Assembly: GCF_001455205.1 (NCBI RefSeq)
Contig: NZ_CP013341.1
Location: 372,001-436,000 of the forward strand
Source: Nitrosomonas ureae
GTDB lineage: Bacteria > Pseudomonadota > Gammaproteobacteria > Burkholderiales > Nitrosomonadaceae
Reading direction: 5' to 3'
Length of the DNA: 64,000 bases
The first letter of the stretch is position 1. Every line of letters starts with the position of its first letter. Shown here in pieces: positions 53,098 through 64,000 of this stretch. A program made the translations under genes and the position numbers. The notes under the pieces are model-generated. The model did not search any database, had not been told where the DNA came from, and worked only from the letters and a program-made list of their open reading frames with translations.

Positions 53098-54057
53098 TTA
53101 CTTAATAGCCCACCCAGCATCAAATATAAGATTTGAAATGATTTGGCTAAAGCGCTTGGAGAATACATCTGAAAGACCCTCGCGAGGTGTAAAATCGATA
53201 AGCGTTTCAGCTTTAATAATTTCACGGGCAACATACTCCGCATTACCTATAGCGTCAGTAAGTCCCAAATCAATACTTTTCTGACCGGTCCAAATAATCC
53301 CACTAAATATATCTGGATCATTCTTCAGGCGCTCTCCTCTTCCTTGTTTAACAACCTGGATAAACTGCTCATGCACTTCACGTAATAATTTGGTAGCATG
53401 ATCCATTTGAATAGGATCCAATGGCGAAAAAGGATCTAAAAAGCTTTTATTTTCGCCGGCAGTTAACAAACGTCTTTCAATACCAAGTTTCTCTAAAGTA
53501 CCTGTAAAGCCAAAGCTATCCATCAGTACACCAATGGAACCGATCAAACTTGCTTTATCTACATATATTTTATCTGCTGCAACTGCTATATAGTATCCCC
53601 CGGACGCACATATATCTCCGACAACTGCGTAAAGAGGAATATCTGGATATTTAGCACGCAAACGGCGTATCTCATCGTTAATATATCCTGCTTGAACTGG
53701 ACTTCCTCCAGGACTGTTTATTCGCAAAATAACACCCTTCGTGTTTTTATCTTGAAATGCTGATCGTAAGCTGCTATTAATCTTATCAGCACTGTTCATA
53801 CTCTCAGTGGTAATCGTTCCTCTTAAATCTATCACTGCAGTATGTTTGTCTGCTAGTCTAACTTTCCCATCGTCAATCCAGCCTAATGCAAAAAATAATA
53901 GAATAAAAAGATAGAGAAAAGTAACTAGCTTAAAAAATATTCCCCATCTACGCGCGCGCCTCTGCTCATTTAAGGAAGCTAAAGCGAGATCTTCGAGTAA
54001 ATCTCTTTCCCAATCTCCCTTCTTTAGATCGTATTCTTTCATAATCATTCTACCCAT
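53098..54057 (-). CDS. sppA: Signal peptide peptidase SppA (S49 family)
   Basis: A 319-residue membrane-anchored serine protease of the short SppA type that degrades cleaved signal peptides. One membrane anchor lies at about 38-60. The catalytic Ser152 is in CASGGYY and the Lys205 general base is in GENKSFLD, in the proper spacing for S49. SLIGSIGVLMD follows the Ser site. The start is uncertain among ATG 54057, 54048 and 54042, with no clear ribosome binding site. Its stop lies only about 10 bases from the IS3-type end. Confidence 0.92.
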   Translation of the reverse strand: MGRMIMKEYDLKKGDWERDLLEDLALASLNEQRRARRWGIFFKLVTFLYLFILLFFALGWIDDGKVRLADKHTAVIDLRGTITTESMNSADKINSSLRSAFQDKNTKGVILRINSPGGSPVQAGYINDEIRRLRAKYPDIPLYAVVGDICASGGYYIAVAADKIYVDKASLIGSIGVLMDSFGFTGTLEKLGIERRLLTAGENKSFLDPFSPLDPIQMDHATKLLREVHEQFIQVVKQGRGERLKNDPDIFSGIIWTGQKSIDLGLTDAIGNAEYVAREIIKAETLIDFTPREGLSDVFSKRFSQIISNLIFDAGWAIK

Positions 54058-54268
54058 AAAAACAGAAGTTAAGAACTTAAACCAACTAATGATAAAGAAA
54101 ACTTACAATCATGCATGATATATGTTCGGCATGATCTCAATCGAAATAAGGCAAAACATTAGTATTCGTGAATAAAAGAAATCGGATAACTTAATTTTTC
54201 CTATTTCAAATTTAGATTCTCGTCATTTACAGCGGAGTGTCTATTTTTTTCTTATTACCGCCAAAATG

Positions 54269-54298
54269 AAAAAACCCATCACAAATTAAAGTGATGGG
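54269..54298 (-). terminator. rrn operon terminator
   Basis: On the minus strand the stem CCCATCAC/GTGATGGG is followed by TTTTTT. It starts 13 bases after the 5S rRNA 3' end. Confidence 0.85.
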
Positions 54299-54310
54299 TC
54301 TTGTTATTGA

Positions 54311-54427
54311 GTGCCTGGCGGTAACCTACTTTCACATGCGAATACACACTATCATCGGCGCAGCTTCGTTTCACAGTTCTGTTCGGGATGGGAAGAAGTG
54401 GGTCCAAAGTGCTATGGCCGCCAAGCG
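54311..54427 (-). rRNA. rrf: 5S ribosomal RNA
   Basis: A 117-base RNA: it begins GCTTGGCGGCCATAGC, has the CCGAACAGAACTGTGAAAC core and ends CCGCCAGGCAC, pairing with the 5' end. Last gene of the rrn operon. Confidence 0.95.
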
Positions 54428-54526
54428 TAACTTATTAATTAAATGATATTATTATCATTTAATTTTAGAAAAAGTAAATAAGGTTAGAAAAATTCATAAA
54501 AATTAATTAAATTATTATAGTTATAG

Positions 54527-57450
<2,924 letters not shown>

Positions 57451-57686
57451 TATAACTTTAATAACTTAATGCCATAAAAATTAAAGATATTGATGATTTT
57501 AAATCCATCATCAATACAATAAAATTATAAGATACAATCTAACCCCAATCTTATTTGTAGTAAAAATATTACTTTACTACAAACAAAATATTTTACTTTT
57601 CCATTTTTTTAAAGAACAAAATTACATATATTTTACATGCATCACTAATATCTAGTTAAAGCTCACCCCATCATCAACTTTAGAAG

Positions 57687-57762
57687 TGGTGGAGGTGAAC
57701 GGGATCGAACCGATGACCCCCTGCTTGCAAAGCAGGTGCTCTCCCAGCTGAGCTACACCCCC
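57687..57762 (-). tRNA. tRNA-Ala (anticodon TGC)
   Basis: A 76-base cloverleaf with encoded CCA. The anticodon loop lies in CTGCTTTGCAAGCAG (anticodon TGC). Together with the Ile gene it forms the usual spacer pair between 16S and 23S. Confidence 0.96.
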
Positions 57763-57772
57763 TTCATTTTGT

Positions 57773-57849
<77 letters not shown>

Positions 57850-57969
57850 CAAATCGAGTCTAAGCATCATCTATCTCCCTGATAAACTTATTTTACAAAA
57901 AGCTTTCCAGATCTTAGCTCTGCCTATTAAAACAATCGATAAGTGTGGACACTTAAATAAAGCTCTCTT

Positions 57970-59509
<1,540 letters not shown>

Positions 59510-59713
59510 ATTCTGTTAACTCTTTCGCTTGACATTTCGATAATTGACATAACTTCTTAATTTATCAATACCATTTATTTCTTGCGAATACTATTTTATT
59601 TTTGAGGATTTAAACCTCTTCACTTTATTAAGTATCCACACCTATCGATTGTAATTTTTTAAAGAGCGTTGCTGCTTTACTTATTGATACTTGCTAAGCA
59701 GCAGAGAAGCGGA
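59510..59713 (-). promoter_or_regulatory. rrn leader with boxA antiterminator
   Basis: The leader before 16S holds the boxA-like CGCTCTTTAAA at about 59658-59668 (plus-strand coordinates, read on minus). BoxA recruits the Nus factors to keep RNA polymerase processive. A second similar motif occurs in the 16S-23S spacer side near 57609-57620. Confidence 0.7.
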
Positions 59714-59741
59714 ATTATACAGACTCTATAATACGGGTCAA
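59714..59741 (-). promoter_or_regulatory. Sigma-70-type promoter of the rrn operon
   Basis: On the minus strand TTGACC (59741-59736) and TATAAT (59719-59714) are separated by 16 bases. This is a near-consensus promoter, 205 bases before the 16S start. No other gene is present from 59510 to 59848. Confidence 0.75.
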
Positions 59742-59848
59742 GATATTTCTAACCTTATTTTTGTAATAAAAACCCAATTAACCCACCTATATTAAAAAAC
59801 TCTCAGGAATACAATCACTCAGCTCTCAGCTACCAATGAAAATCCAGC

Positions 59849-60956
59849 TCATTTGACTCCTTGTTTAAGACTCGCCTCAATAAAGTTATTTAAATCCCCA
59901 TCTAATACATTTTGTGTGTTTCCCGCTTCAACATTTGTACGTAAATCCTTTATCCGCGACTGATCCAATACGTACGATCGAATCTGATGCCCCCAACCAA
60001 TATCCGTTTTGTTTTCTTCTATGGCCTGTTTCTCCTCATTGCGCTTACGTAACTCTGCCTCAAATAACCTAGACTTCAACATTGTAAGCGCATCCGCCTT
60101 ATTCCGATGTTGTGAACGGCCACTTTGGCATTGCACAACTATTCCTGTGGGATTATGTGTGATACGAATAGCGGAATCTGTTTTATTAATGTGCTGTCCC
60201 CCAGCTCCGGACGCTCGAAACGTATCAATCCTTAAATCTGCCGGATTGATTTCTATTTCTATACTATCATCAACTTCCGGATAAACGAAGACACTGGAAA
60301 ATGAAGTATGACGGCGGTTACCAGAATCAAACGGCGATTTTCTAACTAGTCGATGCACACCGGTTTCTGTCCGCAAAAAACCATACGCGTATTCACCAGA
60401 AACTTTTAAAGTAGCACTCTTGATACCGGCAATGTCACCTGGTGACTCTTCCAAAATTTCAACATCAAAACCTTGCCTTTCACAATACCGCAGATACATA
60501 CGCTCAAGCATCGCGGCCCAGTCCTGCGCTTCGGTTCCTCCAGAACCTGACTGTATATCCACAAAACAATTATTCGGATCCATTGGACCGGAAAACATGC
60601 GCCGAAATTCCAGGTTTGCTATAGTTTTTTCAATATTTTCGGCATCAAGCGAAATACTGACTAGCGCTGCCTCATCCGCTTCATCTTTAGCTATTTGAAA
60701 TAATTCCTTAGCATCGCTAAGTTGCTTCTCCATAGACACTAACGTAACCACAGTATCTTCCAGCGATTTTTTTTCACGACCTATTTCTTGAGTACGTTTA
60801 CTGTCACTCCAAACTGTTGAGTCCTCAAGTAATCGTGTTAATTCATTCAGTCGAGTTTGTTTGGAATCAAAGTCAAAGAAACCTCCGTAACTCACTGGCC
60901 CGACTATCAATATCCTGAAGGCGATTTGAAATTGCATTAATTTGTTCAGCTTCCAT
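59849..60956 (-). CDS. prfB: Peptide chain release factor 2, with programmed +1 frameshift
   Basis: Translation starts at ATG 60956 (MEAEQINAISNRLQ), reads 27 codons to CTT, then meets TGA at 60875-60873. A +1 shift on CTT carries translation to GAC (60874-60872) and into the main frame, for 368 residues in total. The slippery CTT-TGA-C and the upstream GGAGG are exactly those of bacterial RF2. GAGGQ (GGQ peptidyl-hydrolysis motif) and the SPF stop-codon recognition motif are both present. RF2 releases chains at UGA and UAA, and the frameshift senses its own level. The in-frame ORF that runs to 61012 on the minus strand does not correspond to the true N-terminus. Confidence 0.97.
60873..60890 (-). 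promoter_or_regulatory. RF2 programmed-frameshift site
   Basis: On the minus strand CGGAGG-TTT-CTT-TGA-C: an internal Shine-Dalgarno-like GGAGG three bases before the CTT slip codon and the UGA. When RF2 is scarce the ribosome pauses at UGA and shifts +1. Confidence 0.93.
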
Positions 60957-61172
60957 AAACTCCACCTAGAATTAAATTTAGTAATTATAACCACTGCTGA
61001 ATAAAAGCTCACACACCTTCCTTAAACTCAAACAACCACAATAAGTATTTATACTGAATAAATAAATACCCACACACCAATAACCTCAGACAAAAGACAC
61101 ACAAAAAATTATAATTACTGCAATAATTTTATCAAACTTGCTTCACCAATCAGTTTTCTAACAAGAATCATA

Positions 61173-61877
61173 ATGACAAAGTTTTTTGCTTTAATTCCAG
61201 CTGCAGGTTCAGGATCTCGCATGGATAGCGAACTCCCCAAGCAATATTTACTCTTGAACAATAAGCCTTTGATTTATCATTCAATAAATACACTTTATCA
61301 TAATAAGCTTATTACAAGCATATTTGTCGTGCTTGCCCCCGACGATTACAACTGGATCAAACATGACTGGTCAGAGTTTTCTGACAAATTGATTGTACTT
61401 AACTGTGGCGGTGCAACACGAGCTGAAAGTGTGTTAAATGGACTCACTATAGCAAAGCAAAAAAACTTGGTTGATGCCAATGATTGGATTCTAGTGCATG
61501 ATGCTGCCAGACCTTGCTTAGCTGCGGCTCAACTGGACAAATTAATTAGTGAATTATCTCACGATGAAATAGGTGGGTTATTAGCAGTACCTGTATCTGA
61601 TACCTTAAAACGTAGCAATATCGATAATCTCGTGATGTGCACCGAGCCCAGAGAAAATTTATGGCAAGCACAAACACCGCAGATGTTTCGCTACAAGTTA
61701 CTTACCAAAGCACTACAGAATGCTAAGAAACTCCACATTACTGACGATTCAAGTGCAATCGAAGCGCTAGGACTCCATCCCAAACTTATACTGAGTGATA
61801 CTTACAATTTTAAGGTCACTTATCCTAAAGACTTGGCATTAGCAGAATTAATTATTCATCAAAGGAACAATCCGTGA
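61173..61877 (+). CDS. ispD: 2-C-methyl-D-erythritol 4-phosphate cytidylyltransferase
   Basis: A 234-residue enzyme of the MEP isoprenoid pathway that joins CTP to MEP to give CDP-ME. The N-terminal nucleotide-binding signature is IPAAGSGSRMDSELPKQY. VHDAARPCL and DDSSAIEALG are the family landmarks. The TGA stop overlaps the GTG start of ispF, so the two are coupled. The pathway supplies isoprenoid units for quinones and also for hopanoids, whose cyclase lies elsewhere in this window. Confidence 0.96.
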   Translation: MTKFFALIPAAGSGSRMDSELPKQYLLLNNKPLIYHSINTLYHNKLITSIFVVLAPDDYNWIKHDWSEFSDKLIVLNCGGATRAESVLNGLTIAKQKNLVDANDWILVHDAARPCLAAAQLDKLISELSHDEIGGLLAVPVSDTLKRSNIDNLVMCTEPRENLWQAQTPQMFRYKLLTKALQNAKKLHITDDSSAIEALGLHPKLILSDTYNFKVTYPKDLALAELIIHQRNNP

Positions 61878-62368
61878 GTACGATAAGAATAGGTCAAGGT
61901 TTTGATGTACACCAACTGATCGAAGGCCGCCATTTGATTATTGGTGGCGTCACAATCCCTCACGATAAGGGATTATTGGGTCACTCTGATGCAGATGTAT
62001 TACTACATGCTATTTGCGATGCCCTTCTTGGTGCCGCAGCATTGGGAGATATTGGAAAACATTTTTCTGATTCCGATCCTCAGTATAAAAATATCGATAG
62101 CCGATTGTTATTACGCAATGTACATCGCTTATTGGAAAACTCTCGGTATAAAATCATTAATATTGATGCAACTATTATTGCTCAAGCTCCTAAAATGGCA
62201 CCGCATATCCCAGCCATGATTAGCAATGTTGCACAGGATCTAAGAACCCAAGCCGGTAATATCAATATTAAGGCGAAAACTGCTGAACGTTTGGGCGCAA
62301 TTGGCCGTGAAGAAGGTATCGCAGCCGAAGTCGTATGCTTAATTGATCATATGGGAAAGAGATTTTGA
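61874..62368 (+). CDS. ispF: 2-C-methyl-D-erythritol 2,4-cyclodiphosphate synthase
   Basis: A 164-residue enzyme. It makes the cyclic diphosphate of the MEP pathway, using a zinc-bound site at RIGQGFDVHQL and HSDADVLLHAICDALLGA. Its GTG start overlaps the ispD stop (GTGA). The length and the C-terminal KAKTAERLGAIGR motif are typical. Confidence 0.96.
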   Translation: MSTIRIGQGFDVHQLIEGRHLIIGGVTIPHDKGLLGHSDADVLLHAICDALLGAAALGDIGKHFSDSDPQYKNIDSRLLLRNVHRLLENSRYKIINIDATIIAQAPKMAPHIPAMISNVAQDLRTQAGNINIKAKTAERLGAIGREEGIAAEVVCLIDHMGKRF

Positions 62369-62910
62369 TCAAGAGTAAAAAAATAGAAAGAAAATCAATC
62401 CGAGTATTTTTTGCGATTTTTCCTAACAAACAGGTACAAAAACAATTGATATACCATAGTGAAATGCTTGAATCCATTTATGGTGGCCATAAAATTAAAA
62501 TGCAGCATCTTCATATGACATTGCTATTCCTGGGGGATATCAATATCCACCAGATTCAAACACTACAGCAAATCGCAAAAATTATATCAGCAAAAAAATT
62601 TGAGCTTAAATTAGACATAATCGGTTATTGGAAGCACAACCATATCATTTACATTAAAGCAAAAGAATTTCCTGCAGAGCTCTTTTCTCTTACTGATTCG
62701 TTAAAGATTGCGCTATCAGAAAATGGTTTCGTATTTGACAATCGTGCCTATAAGCCACACATTACTATACTCCACAAAACCATTTGCCACATTAACACTA
62801 ACATGATTAAACCTATTCAATGGTATGTCAATCAATGGTTCCTCATACAATCGCAACCAACACACAATGGGGTAGAATATATTCCGCTCAATCATTGGTA
62901 TTTAGAATAA
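62365..62910 (+). CDS. thpR: RNA 2',3'-cyclic phosphodiesterase (2H family)
   Basis: A 181-residue two-histidine phosphoesterase with the paired HxT motifs HMT in HLHMTLLFLGD and HIT in PHITILHKT. This enzyme hydrolyses 2',3'-cyclic phosphate RNA ends. The start is TTG at 62365, overlapping the ispF stop, with no ATG nearby that preserves the first motif. It belongs to the same transcript as ispDF. Confidence 0.88.
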   Translation: MIKSKKIERKSIRVFFAIFPNKQVQKQLIYHSEMLESIYGGHKIKMQHLHMTLLFLGDINIHQIQTLQQIAKIISAKKFELKLDIIGYWKHNHIIYIKAKEFPAELFSLTDSLKIALSENGFVFDNRAYKPHITILHKTICHINTNMIKPIQWYVNQWFLIQSQPTHNGVEYIPLNHWYLE

Positions 62911-62991
62911 GCTGATCTCTTAAATAAAAATTCCCTGATATTTTCTCATAATCAAATCAATTTCCTCGGATACTTCAACTTTACAATCTCC

Positions 62992-63666
62992 ATGAAAATT
63001 CTCGCTTTTGAAACCTCTACCGAATTTTGTTCCGTGGCGCTTCAACTGGAAGGGGTAACAATAGAGAAAGAAACTCATGCAGGACAACGCCACTCAGAAA
63101 TTCTTTTATTTATGATTCATGAAATGCTGGAGAAAGCAAAATTGACATTGCAGCAGATGGATAGCATTGCCTTTGGCGCTGGCCCGGGATCTTTTACCGG
63201 TTTACGTATCGCATGCGGAGTCGCACAAGGCCTGGCTTATGCCACTGGCATCCCCGTTATAGGAATCAGCACCCTGGAAGCCGTAGCGCAAAAAATAGAC
63301 AAACAGAAAGTTATTGTGGCGCTTGATGCTCGTATGGGCGAGATTTATCATGCTACCTATCAGAAGGTGACCAACCATGGATGGGAAACTATTAGTTCAC
63401 CCATTCTTTGTTTACCACAACAAGCCCCGACTTTATCTGACACTGATTCTAATTGGTATGGCTGCGGTAGCGGATTCGATGTTTATCACGAAGAATTATC
63501 ATCACGCTATTGTGAAAATCTTCAACAAATTCACTACAATCTTCACCCGCATGCTAAAGAAATCGCCCAGCTTGCACTACTTCGTCCGGGGATCAATCCA
63601 GCCAATGCAACACCAGTATACTTACGAAACAAAGTAGCACTAAAAGAAAATGAACGACAGTTATGA
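62992..63666 (+). CDS. tsaB: tRNA threonylcarbamoyladenosine biosynthesis protein TsaB
   Basis: A 224-residue ASKHA-fold protein that supports TsaD in making t6A37 in tRNA. MKILAFETSTEFCSVAL and AFGAGPGSFTGLRIACGVAQGLA are the family hallmarks. It is followed by rimI with a 17-base overlap. The start is at 62992, with MKILAFETS in the expected place. Confidence 0.95.
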   Translation: MKILAFETSTEFCSVALQLEGVTIEKETHAGQRHSEILLFMIHEMLEKAKLTLQQMDSIAFGAGPGSFTGLRIACGVAQGLAYATGIPVIGISTLEAVAQKIDKQKVIVALDARMGEIYHATYQKVTNHGWETISSPILCLPQQAPTLSDTDSNWYGCGSGFDVYHEELSSRYCENLQQIHYNLHPHAKEIAQLALLRPGINPANATPVYLRNKVALKENERQL

Positions 63667-64000
63667 CACATTACAGCGAGCCGCCGACATCAGAAAGATG
63701 CACTATTCGGATATAGATCGCATTATTCTCGTCGAACGCGAAATTTTTCTTTTTCCATGGTCACCAGGAAATTTTGCAGATTCCATTAAGGCAGGTTATG
63801 TGTGTCAGGTACTCGAGCAAGATGATACGCTCACGGGATATGGAATCATGATGATGAGCCCTGAAGAAGCTCATATACTGACACTTGGTATTGCCACATA
63901 TTGGCAAAAGAAAGGTTTAGGTAAAAAATTACTTCAATATTTCATTGAGCACGCTAAAAAGCGAGAAGCAAAATCAATATTTCTTGATGTGCGTGAATCC
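63650..64000 (+). CDS. rimI: Ribosomal protein S18 alanine N-acetyltransferase (partial)
   Basis: The first 117 residues of a GNAT enzyme of the RimI type, reading off the right edge. After an N-terminal addition of about 18 residues come MHYSDIDRIILVEREIFLFPW, the LTLGIATYWQKKGLGKKLL core (acetyl-CoA loop QKKGLG) and FLDVRES. RimI acetylates ribosomal protein S18 and commonly sits beside tsaB. ATG 63650 overlaps the tsaB end by 17 bases. Confidence 0.9.
   Translation, partial: MNDSYDTLQRAADIRKMHYSDIDRIILVEREIFLFPWSPGNFADSIKAGYVCQVLEQDDTLTGYGIMMMSPEEAHILTLGIATYWQKKGLGKKLLQYFIEHAKKREAKSIFLDVRES

Overview
The window looks like a chromosomal segment of a betaproteobacterium, most likely an ammonia oxidiser of the Nitrosomonadaceae. 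This is inferred from the gene mix and not from a database search: exosortase-A-associated genes, hopanoid genes, moderate GC, and a complete rrn operon of the order 16S-Ile-Ala-23S-5S. Most of it is housekeeping DNA broken up by accessory islands and by decaying genes.

Layout. 1-2.3 kb: the end of an exosortase-A-linked exopolysaccharide locus (PLP decarboxylase, acyl-CoA ligase). 2.5-4.1 kb: gltX followed by tRNA-Ala(GGC) and tRNA-Glu(TTC). 4.6-10 kb: an ADP-ribosylglycohydrolase, a PoxB-type pyruvate oxidase, a small membrane protein and an ornithine/lysine-type decarboxylase. 10-19.8 kb: a type I restriction-modification island on the minus strand (hsdM, hsdS, MNT/HEPN toxin-antitoxin pair, truncated hsdR copy, AlbA_2/ATPase gene, full hsdR). 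20-27 kb: a zinc-homeostasis locus. A TonB-dependent receptor and two paralogous secreted proteins face away from a Zur-type regulator, with a perfect 15-bp Zur-like palindrome between them. Behind zur lie the wrecks of a zrgA-like zinc-binding protein gene and an FtsX-type permease gene.

27-36.5 kb: an APC amino-acid transporter, DedA, an AI-2E-family transporter, a 35-residue membrane protein, and a three-gene lipocalin/ABC export operon. 36.7-41.4 kb: ppiC, a HlyC-like acyltransferase lacking the expected catalytic residues, an RTX calcium-binding protein with an internal 336-bp duplication, and an ABC exporter. 41.3-46.2 kb: hopanoid phosphorylase, squalene-hopene cyclase, MlaA lipoprotein and an orphan ExbB/TolQ protein. 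46.5-51.4 kb: GNAT, a frameshifted methyltransferase, a TetR regulator, a YdjM-like membrane hydrolase, a coiled-coil membrane protein and a frameshifted receiver-domain gene. 51.5-53.1 kb: an IS110-family element beside an IS3-family remnant. 53.1-64 kb: sppA, the rrn operon, prfB with its programmed frameshift, ispD-ispF-thpR, and tsaB-rimI running off the end.

The most notable systems are the Zur-centred zinc locus with its LHxH secreted protein pair, the type I RM operon that carries embedded toxin-antitoxin and AlbA_2 genes plus a scar of hsdR duplication, the divergent HlyC-like protein next to an RTX protein, and the IS110 element with a structured noncoding leader that may encode a bridge RNA.
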